Source of the DNA: Stereum hirsutum FP-91666 SS1
Lineage: Eukaryota; Basidiomycota; Agaricomycetes; Russulales; Stereaceae
Reading direction: 5' to 3'
DNA length: 64,000 nucleotides
Assembly: GCF_000264905.1 (NCBI RefSeq)
Contig: NW_006763131.1
Span: forward strand, 1,522,971-1,586,970
The notes under the pieces were generated by a model, which saw only the letters and a program-made list of their open reading frames with translations, made no database searches and had not been told where the DNA came from. A program made the translations under genes and the position numbers. This document shows positions 44,397 to 55,995 of this stretch, in pieces. Position 1 is the first letter of the stretch. Every line of letters begins with the position of its first letter.

Positions 44397-45030
44397 GATG
44401 GTTAGAGGGTAAGATGTAACCTCAGTAATCCTGCCGCAATGGCAGCCTGCTTCTGCCTTTCAGAGACAAATCACGTTGGGTAATTGTCAGGTTCGCGGAT
44501 TCTAGGCTGTTGCCACTCTCTTCGTCATACTGCTTGCATGTAACATTATAGAGATGATGTCAGGGTCAAACAGTGGCAGTGAATGCGAACAAACATAATG
44601 ATAGTTCGTGAAGTTGCAAGTAGAGCTCAAAGGCATCATTATGTGGCGAACCTGAGTTGTCCGGCGCTTACCGGACGCATTTCCTTTCCGCCACATCGTT
44701 CAGTTTCTTCCAAGTTAACGTTTCTTCTATCCGCTCTCCCCTGTCTATAGTGACATAGAAGGTACCTCCCATAATCACCTTGTCATAAAGTTGTACTCTA
44801 TGGAGCGTAAGCTCTAGGGCGACGAACGCTGCTCGCAGCAACGATGATGCTGATTTCAATCGCAGTGAACGACCGACAGCGCTCCGAGTCATTGCCCTCG
44901 ATGAACACCGCCGTTCTGCCATCTTCTCAGATCTCATTCGTACCGAAGTACACCACAGTAAGCCTAAAATTCGTTAAAAAAGATTGTCGTAGGGCTCATT
45001 GTTCCTTGTGGTCGACAGCCCGAAATCAAG
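44397..45030. other. Region upstream of F-box gene
   Basis: 634 bases between two genes read outwards. A minus-strand frame at 44668-44925 encodes a C2-like fragment, listed separately. Nothing else was recognised. Confidence 0.4.
44668..44925 (-). pseudogene. Possible gene fragment with C2-like strand pattern
   Basis: The frame from ATG near 44922 contains LELTLHRVQLYDKVIMGGTF and then YVTIDRGERIEETLTWKKLN before ending KCVR. The alternation of strands (LTLHRVQLYDKV, TFYVTIDRG) resembles the start of a C2 domain, but the piece stops after about 85 residues with no partner exon found. It may be chance, an exon of an unrecognised gene, or a decayed copy. Confidence 0.2.
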
Positions 45031-46668
45031 ATGGAGCCAAATCTGACTCGAGCGACAGACTGCTCACCCTTGCCATTCGAGCTGCTCGCGCAAATCTTCA
45101 TATACGTGACTCATACACTTCCTCCAGGCGATTTACGCTGGTCGTTCGTAATGCTGGTCTGCCGAAAGTGGTACAATGTCGTGATGAATAGTCCAAAGCT
45201 GTGGACTACCATATCATGCCACCATATCGAGGCTCGGTGGATCGACCGACTTCTGAGCTTCTCTCAGGACCTACCCATCTCCATCAAAGCGCTCAGGAAT
45301 AACAACCCCTTCGCTAGAACGTATACCTCTCTTTCTGTTTTACATTCTCTTTCGACGCATCTGGCAGCAACGACCTCCAGGGATATAGCACGTGTACATG
45401 AAATCAACATACGAGACGGTGTTCGCCAGGGTCATTGGCGATTGGAAGAGTCCCTGGAAAGCTTCATCAAAGAACTACCCATGCTGCATACCTTCTATCT
45501 CTCTGCTCGTCATTACGAAGAGGAATTAAATCCGCTCCTCTTTGGTGGTATTGCTCCCAAGCTTCGTAGATTCACGTTGAGGACGGAGCTTGGGGCCCAG
45601 CCTACGTTCCCACTCCTCCGCCATCTCAACTGGCTCCATCTAGAATTCACATCCAATCCGCGCTCGTGGTCAGTAGAAGAAACCCTCATGGTTCTCGCAG
45701 CATCGCCCTCTCTGACGAGCCTCGCGCTAGTCGGAGTGGTGAACGATACACCACATGATTCTATTGCGTATCCGGAGGATACTGTTGTACTGCCCTTACG
45801 ACTCTTTGTATTTGACCTACCCAAGATAGCCATGCGACGTCTTACGGAGAGACTCGCCTCTTCACGCCACATCATATTAGATGGCACGATGTCCACCAGT
45901 CGGACACCCGACTTTGTGTATGGTCAATTCAACTGCGTGGACAGGGACGATCCCCTCACAAGCCTCTTCATCAGTCTCTCCATGGAGGGCTCCCATATCA
46001 TCGGCTACCCAGCGAGCGTCAACCCTCTGCTAGACCTTCGTTATACACGGGCCTTCCCCGATGGGGATGTCGACGTACGCAACTTCATTGGCGTCCGAGG
46101 ATCCAGACTGTCTGTGACAGACAATGTGCCTCGTTCCTTTGCCTTCGACATTGAAATAGCAGCTTCTCTCCAAGACGTACCCGACGAAGCCGATTTTCTA
46201 GCACATATGGCCGACGTCTCTACGCATACTCAGGCGGACACCGTTCGCTGGCTTTCCATCAATGTCAAAAAATCAGTATCGCAGATCATGCACGAGGAAA
46301 CTTGGAGGCGGCTCTTCTTGACCATGCCGGAGGTCGACCGCCTCAGCATTCGTATCGAAGACCTGGCAATGGAAACCATGCTGGCTGCTCTGCGGTCAAG
46401 GCCACCGAGCATGACCGACAGCGCGGCTGTCATACTTCCGAAGCTACGAACGTTAGAACTCAGCCTCGAATTTAATGGCACATTCAATGCTGTCCCCTCG
46501 ACGACAAATGTGTTGGATCAGCAAAAAGAGGAAGCTCTCCAGTTCTTTGAGAGTGATAGTTTCCGACAGAATCTCTCCGATATGCTCATTTCTCGTCGTG
46601 AACGCTCTGCACCGATCACATCTGTACGTCTGGCAAGCCGATATCTAGACACGCTTGCACTTGCCTAG
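45031..46668 (+). CDS. F-box protein with divergent C-terminal repeats
   Basis: A single-exon gene of 545 residues. ATG 45031 opens MEPNLTRATDCSPLPFELLA, and the F-box follows (LPFELLAQIFIYVTHTLPPG, FVMLVCRKWYNVVMNSPKLW). This is the form typical of the large Agaricomycete F-box families. The remaining 480 residues have leucine-rich strands and helices (LRRFTLRTELG, LTSLALVGVV, LPKLRTLELSLEF) consistent with a degenerate leucine-rich repeat fold. F-box proteins bring substrates to SCF ubiquitin ligases through Skp1; the substrate here is unknown. Such genes are fast evolving and often species-specific. Confidence 0.85.
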   Translation: MEPNLTRATDCSPLPFELLAQIFIYVTHTLPPGDLRWSFVMLVCRKWYNVVMNSPKLWTTISCHHIEARWIDRLLSFSQDLPISIKALRNNNPFARTYTSLSVLHSLSTHLAATTSRDIARVHEINIRDGVRQGHWRLEESLESFIKELPMLHTFYLSARHYEEELNPLLFGGIAPKLRRFTLRTELGAQPTFPLLRHLNWLHLEFTSNPRSWSVEETLMVLAASPSLTSLALVGVVNDTPHDSIAYPEDTVVLPLRLFVFDLPKIAMRRLTERLASSRHIILDGTMSTSRTPDFVYGQFNCVDRDDPLTSLFISLSMEGSHIIGYPASVNPLLDLRYTRAFPDGDVDVRNFIGVRGSRLSVTDNVPRSFAFDIEIAASLQDVPDEADFLAHMADVSTHTQADTVRWLSINVKKSVSQIMHEETWRRLFLTMPEVDRLSIRIEDLAMETMLAALRSRPPSMTDSAAVILPKLRTLELSLEFNGTFNAVPSTTNVLDQQKEEALQFFESDSFRQNLSDMLISRRERSAPITSVRLASRYLDTLALA

Positions 46669-47215
46669 GAGCGAACAAATCGTGAACTATGTATCCATCG
46701 TGCGTCTATTCAACCATATTTTAACTCGTAGACGATGGATATGTAATGCTGACTTTGTCTTGTCGCAGGTCGATGGAATTGGGACCGGTCATGCAATTGG
46801 TTGTCGAAGATCTGAGCTTCAATGTATTCTAGGGGAAGGGGCCGCTACCTCTTTGACATATGTACAGTGTTTTGAGAAAGAAGCATCCGGAGGACTGGCT
46901 GTCGTGCATTCGAATAATACTCGTAGTCTCGTGTAGGTCATTTCTCCTTAGTCAGGGATAGTAAGAACTTGTTAAATATGAGCAGGTTGAGGTGGTGGTC
47001 GAGACGCTGTAGTACTATATGCATCTATGTTAGCTTCTCACTCGAGGAGGGACTACTCTGCGATATGGAATAACCTATGGATCTCGCAAGTATCTCACCA
47101 ATAAAAAGGGTGTGAGGGTGTGGCGCCTTCGTCGGTGGCGCTGTGTGGTTGGACGGCGGTTGCCGAACACTCCGTAAAATGCTTGAGAATGAGGGAAGTG
47201 AGAAAGTGTTCGCTC
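46669..47215. other. Intergenic region, F-box / RRP1
   Basis: 547 bases with the 3' flank of the F-box gene and the RRP1 promoter. Small frames run through, none recognisable, and no repeat was noticed. Confidence 0.4.
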
Positions 47216-48468
47216 ATGGCTGCTGCATCCTCCTCAACGTCTGGAGCTCCTCCTCTCGGAAAATATCTCGCGTCTACTGGTATAGTCTACCTCAACTCTT
47301 ATGAAGCTTTCTTCTGACTGGAAAATCTAGACAAGAAGACGCGGGACAAGGCTATTAAGAGTCTCTCTTCGTTCATCTCTGACCCTGCCGCCACAATTTC
47401 CAAAAATGACATGACAAAACTATGGAAGGGTGTATTCTACTGTGCGTTGGTCCAGTTCTTGAGCACTGCATAGTGCTTGTATTTACAAGTTTTCCAGGCT
47501 TTTGGATGTCGGATAAGCCACTGGTGCAGCAAGCTCTAGCTTCAGAACTCGCAGAGATCCTCCTCTCCGTCAAATCGACATCCTCGTCGCTCGCATTCCT
47601 CCGTGGTTTCTGGGAGATGACCGTCAGGGAATGGTCAGGAATTGACAGATTGAGGTGTGCCCTGACCTTATTTTTCCGTACATTTGGCTCTTTGCTGACC
47701 GGGATGGGTGTCCAGAATTGACAAATACTACATGCTCATCCGACGTTTCGTAAATGCCTCTTTCCGACTCTTGATGCGTGACGGATGGAGTTCTGCATCA
47801 TGTCAAGAGTACAATGACATCCTCACCTGCACTGGTGGCCCGCTATGGTACGTTCCAATCTCCTCCATCTCGTATATATACTCGTCTAACATCATCAAAG
47901 TCCGAATGACAGCCGCGTCCCCGCAAGTCTCTCCTACCATATCTCCGACATCTACCTTGAAGAACTCGATAAAGTCCTCGCCCCCCTTCCCCGCTCAAAA
48001 CCAACAAACTCCTCTTCGGACGAAGAAGAAGCAGAAGGAGAACCGAATTCTGACCTCCTCCCCGTGCCACTCGCCACCCTGTTCTCTCCCCTATTCACCC
48101 TCGCAGCCCGCACGATCTCCAACCACACCTACCAACGCATCCAATCCTCCGTCTTCGACCCCCTCTTCAAATCCCTCTCGCCACCGCACTCCGACGCCCC
48201 ACCATCCCGAAAACGACTCCGGCTCACCATATCCGATTCCGACTACGCCAATGTGGCGACACATTCTTGTTTGGTGAACCCGAAGGAGGAGGGGACGTTG
48301 GAAAGGACGGTGTTGAGGAAGGGGGTGTTGAAGGCGTTCTTTGCGGTCGCGAGTGATCAGGAGACGAGGGATTCGAATAGGCGGAAGATGTATGCTCTTT
48401 GGAGGAAGAATGAGGAGGAGGATGAGGGGGTCAGTGGGGATAGTGATGGTGGGGTTGATGCGAGATGA
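47216..48468 (+). CDS. RRP1: Nucleolar rRNA-processing protein Rrp1/Nop52
   Basis: Rrp1 is a nucleolar factor for 27S pre-rRNA processing to 25S/5.8S. ATG 47216 gives MAAASSSTSGAPPLGKYLAS, an intron, then DKKTRDKAIKSLSSFISDPA and MTKLWKGVFYC. After another intron comes FWMSDKPLVQQALASELAEI, then FLRGFWEMTVREWSGIDRLR and IDKYYMLIRRFVNASFRLL, the Nop52 signature helices. The C-terminal part (LEELDKVLAPL, VPLATLFSPLFTLAARTISN, TYQRIQSSVFDPLF) is also typical, ending in an acidic tail (EEEDEGVSGDSDGG). At least four introns. It lacks the long basic C-terminal extension of human RRP1. Confidence 0.88.
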
Positions 48469-48838
48469 ATGATCAGTCGTGTTGTGTGGTCCTGCTTCTT
48501 CGTATATCTTTATTGTCGCATTCTGGTTCTTGGGGGCTCAATTGAGTAATACCTTTCTGCTTGTCTGTCGTCTTGGAGGTGCTCAGGCTTATCAATGACG
48601 AAGAAACGTGCTCGACGGTGAAGAGAGATCAATAAATATGTACGAAAACAGATCTAAAGTCCGTGGTCATATGCCGCATACGACGACGACGAACGAACGA
48701 ACGAAGGTAACAATGCCAATAAGTAAAAGCGCTCTTGAAGTACAACAGGCAAATTAACGATAACTGGAACAGTGCGGTACGAGAATTGTCCGTGCGTTGT
48801 CGATGTTGAACGATGGGCGGCCGAGTTAGAATTACTCA
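48469..48838. other. Convergent intergenic region, RRP1 / TBC gene
   Basis: 370 bases of 3' flanks. It includes a GAACGAACGAACGAA-like short tandem repeat near 48690-48705. No gene is supported. Confidence 0.4.
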
Positions 48839-51237
48839 TCACAGATCCGGCAGCTCTCTCTGCAACAGTCTCTTCCACGTACTCTCTTTCCACCAATCAT
48901 CCATGTTCATGATCCTGTCCCAGAGTGTCTCCTCGTCCACGCCGTATATCTCATACTTGCCGCCGTCTAAGGGTCGGCCTTCTCGTTTTGCGACTTCGAT
49001 CGCGGCTTTGTTCTCGCCACTGTATATAGTCAACATCCATCGCAGACGGTTGTCGGTTGAGAGGTGAGTATAGGGGGGCGAACGAGGGGAAAGAAGAGCA
49101 AGGAAAAACACATACCGTAAAAGCTCCAAGAGCTCTTGTCGATCAGGGAAGAACAGCCTCGGTTCAAGGACAGCGAGAATCGCGAGCGCGGCCCTATACA
49201 GAAAAGCGTCGCCCTCCAGGAGGAGCACGTCCCACACACGAGCGCAAGCCTCGAACGGGAGGTGATCCAAAAACAGCGGAACGAGCCACCCCGGAAGATA
49301 CGCGGATGGTCCTATCTGGTGTTGTTTAAAGTTGAAGTAGACTATATGGCAAGAAGGCACCGGTGAACTTGGACGCTCAGTCGAATGGCGATGAGAAAGA
49401 CTTGGGGAAATGACATACTTTTGGGCATCCCGTCAGCTAAGAGGGTGTCAAATATTCTGGATAGCGTGTAAGCCTTTGCACGGAGGGGAATTAATCGATG
49501 TGCAATACCTGTAGTAGGCTTCAACCTGGGGGGCTCGTTAGCTGAAAGACAAAAGATAGGGTGGAGGTCACTCGCTTACTGACATCATCTTTCGTCGCCA
49601 TTCCCCCGTAGAACGCGCGCATGCAATGTCGCTCGAGCACATTTCGCATCAAGATGAACCCCTGTGGCGCAGGCATGTTGAGAAGCACCATTGCGGCTAT
49701 CCTCGCCACACCCTTCACATAACCCAGACCTTCGTCCGAACGAGAGACGACCCACGCAAAAAGCATGTCTTTGAGGTCTTCATACATAGGCCCCGTTTCT
49801 GGCAGAAATATGTGAAGAGATGGAAGCGTGCTGGCAACATCCTCTTCCACGAGTGCGATAGTAGTTGTTGGGAACGTTCCTGCGGCAAGTGCACGCTTCG
49901 CGCGAGCGAGACATAGTCGGTAAGTATCTGCAACAAGTATGACAGTGAAGTCAGCGCGGTACAATGAGATAGTACATGGGATGACTATTCTACCTTTGCT
50001 TAATGCGAGAGGATTTCCGACAGCCCGCTCCCATAACGTACTGCGCAACTTTGTGGGTATCCCGTTCCACCAAAGTTTCCTCAGAGCAGGATTCCGGTTG
50101 ACTACTCGCCAGTCGGGTACGATCTCTCTTTCCCATAAGTGTAGCGACTCCTCAACCTTGCGTTCTCGAGCTAATCGCCGGGCCTGCAAAGACTTTCGTC
50201 TCTGTTCCTCTATGTTCGGTGAGCGAGTAGTATTTAGCACTCGTGAGTCGATTCATGGACGTACCAGCGGCATGACTACGCTTCATCATATGCTCCCAAT
50301 CTGCTAGGTGCCTCTTATCCTCTTCTCTATTCTTAGGGGGTAAAAACGTTGGCCTTGTCTTACTGATGACCTTCTCCAACGCACTTGGGCCTAGCGAACG
50401 CGTAGTTCGATGACTCGAAGATGGCCGAGGCGGTGTTGAGGGACTAGGAGGAGGCATGGGGAGAGATGGTGTCGAGACAGCCTTTGGCGAGGGTCCGTCT
50501 TTACCTGGTGTACCTCCGTTCGGGATGACAGATAAGTGAGAGGCGTCGGAAGGGGGAGGTGATGAAGTAGAAGGATCTTCTGCGACGACCGGTAGTACTG
50601 TTGCAGGCTGTGGTTCCGAAGCGTCGATGTGGACGATGGGATACTCATGGACCGGTGATGTAATTTCGTCCTCCTCCTCCATCTCGGGCGTCGGGCTCTT
50701 CTCTGGAGAAGACGTACGTTGTGGCGACTGCTCTTCTATTACATCTGGGGGTACATCCTGAGGCGGAGTAGGTGACCGAGGACTATTCTGTCCTGACAGA
50801 GATATTTGGTCGAACATAGTAGACAGCTGTCGAGAAGGCGGTTCTGGTGGCGAATGACGAGTAGAGTTTGAATCAGGTGGTGAAGGAACAGTATAATAGG
50901 AAGTCGACTGAGATTCCGACGGAGCATGGGTAGGACTTGGTACCGCATTGATGCCAATCGTAGACACGGATGCGTCGGTGGCGGGAGGAGTATGTGCGGA
51001 CGGAGTGCCCGGGTCGTGCACCTGTAGGTCCTCTTCCTCCCGCTCATCGTAGGACGGAGCGAGGTTAAGGACAAGGTCCGCTCGTATGGCCGCCGAGGAG
51101 AACTCGAAGCCGACTGGGTCGACGTCCTCGCCGTCCGAGAAGGCATCGTCGAGATAGAATGTGCTCGCAGGTGCTTTGGCGACACGCTGTGCGACGACGG
51201 CACCATGTTCCCCCTCCCAGTCGTCGTCGGCGGACAT
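48839..51237 (-). CDS. TBC-domain protein (Rab-GAP fold, atypical catalytic residues)
   Basis: TBC proteins accelerate GTP hydrolysis by Rab GTPases. ATG 51237 starts MSADDDWEGEHGAVVAQRVA, followed by a disordered Ser/Pro/Glu-rich 300 residues. A helical segment comes next (RRKSLQARRLARERKVEESL, LWEREIVPDWRVV), and then the TBC domain: LRKLWWNGIPTKLRSTLWER, IALVEEDVASTLPSL, SDEGLGYVKGVARIAAMVLL and AFYGGMATKDDV. After introns it continues EAYYRIFDTLLADGMPK, VYFNFKQHQIGPSAYLPGWL and LDHLPFEACARVWDVLLLEG. The arginine finger of the IxxDxxR motif reads EEDVAS, and the glutamine finger YxQ reads YVK, so catalysis by the dual-finger mechanism is doubtful. About six introns. Confidence 0.85.
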
Positions 51238-51619
51238 CGCGTTGTGTGTGGTCGAGGAGAGTGAGAATCGAGCTAAAAGTATACCTCGAAAGCCGTCAGC
51301 GCCTTCACCACCGTCAATCCACGTGATGCGCCGTCGCCGTCGCGTCGATAGTCGCGTTCAAGTCGCGTCTTCGACACCACCACCAACGACGCGGACCACA
51401 ACTCGAGACAGTTCGGGAGGCGTCTGAGCTTATGCTAGTTTATACCATAAAGGTGCGCCGAGTAGGGACTATGCGGTGATTGCGGAAAGAACCTGAACAT
51501 GCTCTAGCTTTGCCTTAGTTTGCCCTGTGATACCCCCCACGCCACAAAGCTCGGCCACACAAACTGCAAATTGCAGGGAATAAGTAGTCGACTACGAACC
51601 ATTGCTCCTCCACTTCATC
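51238..51619. other. Divergent promoter, TBC gene / GCP4
   Basis: 382 bases between two start codons facing away. The left half is rich in CGTCGC runs and includes an E-box CACGTG near 51320. No coding signal was seen. Confidence 0.4.
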
Positions 51620-53992
51620 ATGATTGCAGAGATCCTTCTTGTTCTCGCTGGTCACTCCTCTTCGTTGTTCCCTAAGGACCACAATATCCATCCCGCCTTC
51701 GAGCCCCTGTTACATCCCGGAGAACGTCAATGCATCGAATCCCTCGGGCGAATAGCCTTCAGATACCAAAAGATCAAGCAAATCACACAATCACTATCCC
51801 GCTCACACTCACGCTATATCTGTGCACTGTGCTCCACGCTCAATCAGATCCTCAAGGATGACTATGAGGCCCAGGTCGTCGCCACAGAGGCCAAAGTCTT
51901 GAAACGAGATTCCACCCTCGTCGCCGGCGGCTCATTTGTGCCAGTATCTTCCATCCGGGCAGCTTTCGCAGAGTGGGACGCACCTTTCATTGCCTTGGAG
52001 TCTCTTCTCACTCAGCTCCAATCGCAGACGGAGTGGAAGCCTGGTCCGTTGATAGACCTGTTACTTCTGCGTTCATCTACAGGCACGCATCGAATAGCTT
52101 CCATAATGAAACGACTTTCCACGGCTGTTCAACGTGTCTGGAGGACACAGCTTATTGCATTCCTCGTCCATGGCACTGTATCTCCCACAGAGCCTATTGC
52201 TTCCAAGGATTTCACCCTGCTAGAAGGATCAATACCTTCATGCGTCTCCGTGCAGTCGTCGAACTCGATCACATACGTCGGACGTGCCCTCGGAACTGTT
52301 AAGGCTGCAAATTGGCAGGAGCAGCCACCGCGGAGTCTGGCAGTCGAGCACACTAAGCTTCTCGAAGGCGTCCTGGTCGAGGATCAGCACGCATTCGACC
52401 AAGTTATAGCGCAGATCAGAACCGACATGAGCGAGTGGCTCTGGCTAAATGTGCTCACGCAGAAGGACGTCGAGGACGCCGTCCATTCATTGTGCGTTTT
52501 CTTCGTCCCTATCCCATGTTCAATTGTCGCAACGAAGAGACTGATATACCGAACAGAGCGAATTATTTCCTCATCCGCAATGGAGAGTTCAGCCTATCGT
52601 TGATCACCGAGATTGAAAGACTTAAGCTCTCTCGGCTGACCGCACGGTCAGGTCCATCCACCATGATTCGGGAACAAGACTTGCATCTCGCTCTACTTCG
52701 AGCATCTCTCGGCACAACCGCACAATACGACCCCTCTCTATCACATCTTCGCTTCCATCTCCCCTCTGGCCCACTTCGACCTCTTCTCCCATCCCTCGGC
52801 AGATCCAGAAACATGGCAGCTTCGATCGGTAGCACCGACGGAGAAGAAACCACTTTCGACGATCTCCTACTAGGAACACCGCTCCACCTTCTCTATACAG
52901 TCGAATGGCCGCTCGACCTCTTCCTCCAACCGGCCGACCTCCAAATATACGGCGCTCTGTTCTCCTATCTTTCCTCTCTACGCAAAACTCACGCACAGAT
53001 ACACAAATGCTGGACTTCTCTCTCGAATGCGCAACGAGCACGACGGCGGTGGACAGGACTAGGCGAAGGTGGGACGGATGAGGATTTAGAGGATCGGAGA
53101 GGGTTACTCAGGTGTGGATGGGGTGTGGTGAGGGTGATGAGCTGGTTTCTGGACAACTTACTGTCCTATGTCATGACCGACGTCGTAGACTTCGAATTTC
53201 GACGGCTCAACCGGCTTTTGGGACAGTCCAAAACGGACAGACAGACACCACGAGAACGCCAGCGATCCGCTACGATTACGGAACGAGACCAGGGCAGAGG
53301 TGCGGGTGTCCCACCGGTTGCATCGCAGACGTCCGTTCAGGATGCAGCTGCTGCAAGTTCGACGCCAGTGCTGGATTTCACGACTCTGCGGTTGTTGCAT
53401 ACGAGCTACCTGGAGCGCGTTCTGACGGGCAGCTTGCTCTCGAATCCGACACTTACGGCCATCATACGGCCTATATTCGAATTATGTGAGCAGTTCGTGG
53501 CGCAGGTTGAACGGTGGGGAGGTGATGTTCTGCCTGCGTTGCTGTTTGAGGGAAGCTTGTCGGAGGGTGGAAATAGAGTAGGCGAGATGGTGAAAGAACG
53601 GTGGGGTGTTGTGGCTGAGATCAACGAGGTATGTAGATTCCCCTCTCACCATACATATACTAACACGAGATTGCGATTGTGCATCACAGACCCTTCAGAC
53701 TTTGCTGGAAACCTTCTACGAGCAACTTTCGCTCTCGACGTCTCAACAGACATTTGCCGGACGTGGAGATGCGTCCAGGTCTGTGCTCAGCACCACTATC
53801 AACGCGTCACTCTTCGCACAGCAGACAACCACACGGCTGAAGGATAAACGATTGGAGGGTGAGGGTGAGGTGCGGCGGCATGTCGAACGTTTGCTACTTC
53901 GTCTGGATTTCAACGGAGAGTTTTCGAAGCGGAAGGTGGAGGCGTCTATGGGAACTAGAGAGGATATTTTACGGCAGGGTGGCTTGGCGTAG
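51620..53992 (+). CDS. GCP4: Gamma-tubulin complex component GCP4-like
   Basis: A Spc97/Spc98-family protein of the gamma-tubulin ring complex that nucleates microtubules. ATG 51620 gives MIAEILLVLAGHSSSLFPKD, the short N-terminus typical of GCP4, then LLHPGERQCIESLGRIAFRY (GRIP1). Exon 1 has about 290 residues and ends VEDAVHSL; after a 60-base intron comes ANYFLIRNGEFSLSLITEIE. GRIP2 includes LLYTVEWPLDLFLQPADLQI, YGALFSYLSSLRKTHAQIHK and VMSWFLDNLLSYVMTDVVDF. The final exon begins TLQTLLETFYEQLSLSTSQQ and ends EDILRQGGLA. Only two or three introns. A variable acidic/Gln insert separates helices in the C-terminal half. Confidence 0.87.
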
Positions 53993-54197
53993 CTTGTCTT
54001 TTTGTACGACTGTGTATGTTGTTTGTATCATCGTCCGCGAACGTGCTGTTTGCTGTCGTGAAATTGCGCCGAAAGAAGCGTAAAATAATAGGGCGTCGAG
54101 TGATCATTATCAGATCTGCTTGCGGAATTATCTAGGCGAGGCGTGATGATAATCGCGGCGTTCTGATCTCGCGATGTTCTGAGCCTGACTTTGGTCG

Positions 54198-55627
54198 ATG
54201 TCAACGGCAGCTGCCCGTCGCCTTGCACTCCACGCCCGTCTCTTCTCTACTGCAACCACCATGGCCTCCCGTCAGTCCTCCACCCCCACCGCCCGCAATT
54301 TCGCCCGCTAATTTCACCTTTCTTTCCCAGCAGAATACAGCACTCGCGTCGTTGGTGCCCCCAACACCCTCGGTGCGTACACAATCCCCTTCGCCAATTT
54401 TAGCCCTTTGCCCTCGTACACAGTGCTCACTTCCATTCACTATTTCTTTATGATGCTTGCTCTGATCAGACCACCGCGTCTTCATCGAGCAGGGTGGCAA
54501 TGTCGTCTCCCCCTTCCACGACATCCCCCTCTTCGCCGACCAGAACAACGGCATCCTCAACATGATCGTCGAGGTCCCCCGCTGGACGAACGCGAAGATG
54601 GAGATCTCGAAGGAGGAGACGATGAACCCCATCAAGCAGGACATCAAGAAGGGTCGCTTGCGGTTCGTCCGCAACTGTTTCCCCCACCACGGGTACATCT
54701 GGAACTACGGCGCTTTCCCCCAGGTGCGTTGCGTCTCACTCACTCCGCCTTTTCTTGTCCGCTCTCTCTTGAACACAGATCACGGGGAACAGTGTACTGA
54801 CGGCTCATGCGTGAATTGTGTAGACCTGGGAGGACCCCGCTCAGATGCACGCTGAGACCAAGGCCAAGGGCGATAACGACCCCTTGGACGTCTGCGAGAT
54901 CGGCGAGCAGGTCGGCTACGTCGGTCAGATCAAGCAGGTCAAGGTCCTCGGTATCATGGCTCTTCTCGATGAAGGCGAGACCGACTGGAAGGTCCTCGTC
55001 GTTGATGTCCAGGATCCTCTCGCCTCGAAGTTGAACGACATCGAGGACGTTGAGAGGCACCTTCCCGGCCTCGTCCGTGCGACGAATGAGTGGTTCAGGT
55101 GCGGTATTTTTTACGTCACTTCAAGGCATTATGGTTGGGACGATGTGTGCTAACTGTCATTGCGTGTCTCAGGATCTACAAGATCCCCGATGGCAAGCCC
55201 GAGAACCAGTTCGCGTTCTCCGGTGAGGCGAAGAACAAGAAGTACGCCACCGAGATCATCCACGAGTGCCACGAGGCCTGGCGCCGTCTCATCAGCGGCG
55301 AGAGCCCCGCCAAGACCCCCTCGTACGACCTCTCCATGTAAGCCACCTATTCGTCCTTTCCGAAATCCCTCCCTATCACTTTCATTAATTCAACTTGCTT
55401 TCGTCTCGCAGCCGCACCACCACCAACAAGAACTCCCCCGGCCACATCACCAAGGACGACCCCGCGTACACCAGCCTTCCTCCCGACTCCAGGAAGCCCG
55501 CTGCGCCGATCGACCCGTCCAGTGAGTCTTCCCTTTCGTCGTTCGCCTTTCTCCCCCTCAACTGATGAATAAATTATTTTTCTATTTAGTCTCCAAGTGG
55601 TTCTACATCTCTTCCGCTCAGGTTTAG
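54198..55627 (+). CDS. IPP1: Inorganic pyrophosphatase, two in-frame starts (cytosolic/mitochondrial)
   Basis: A family I soluble pyrophosphatase that hydrolyses PPi to phosphate. ATG 54198 adds a 21-residue leader with four basic residues, no acidic ones and RLFSTATT, resembling a mitochondrial presequence. A second in-frame ATG at 54261 starts MAS, close to the usual cytosolic start. An intron follows at 54271-54330 (or 54333). Later exons give [53 protein letters not shown], the metal-binding [17 protein letters not shown], and [20 protein letters not shown]. The protein ends [12 protein letters not shown] at TAG 55625-55627. Seven or so introns. An in-frame TGA lies four codons before the first ATG. 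Confidence 0.92.
54328..54333 (+). promoter_or_regulatory. IPP1: NAGNAG tandem splice acceptor in pyrophosphatase intron 1
   Basis: CAGCAG at the end of intron 1 allows two acceptors three bases apart. Use of the first gives Pro-Glu before YSTRVVG; use of the second gives a single Gln. Both keep the frame. Confidence 0.45.
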
Positions 55628-55995
55628 AGGGAGTGGTGACGCCATCGCGATGCAGAAGAAAATGCTATAAATGTAACAAAAATCACATGTCCCTTTCGTT
55701 GTACAGACCCAAAATTGGCTTTTGGAAGTAGTGTTTTCTTCAAGGGTGACGTCTGAGAGTCGGTCAGACACGTTTGTTAAGTTGTGATCATCGGTTTCGA
55801 GAGGTGAACACTCCAAACAAGCTTGAGGATCACATTGGCGTATATCGGACTGGGTTGTTTATTGACGTCTGCTTCTGAGAATGGGCCGCACTCCAATCTG
55901 TAGGTATCCAACGTGTAGGACTTGCCCTGCGCATGTAATATTAAAGCTACAATTCATAAGATGAGACCTTCACGGTCCTGACCCCGGCTCACGAT
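55628..55995. other. Convergent intergenic region, IPP1 / POM152
   Basis: 368 bases of 3' flanks of two genes ending toward each other. A 76-codon minus-strand frame at 55586-55816 looks spurious. Confidence 0.4.
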
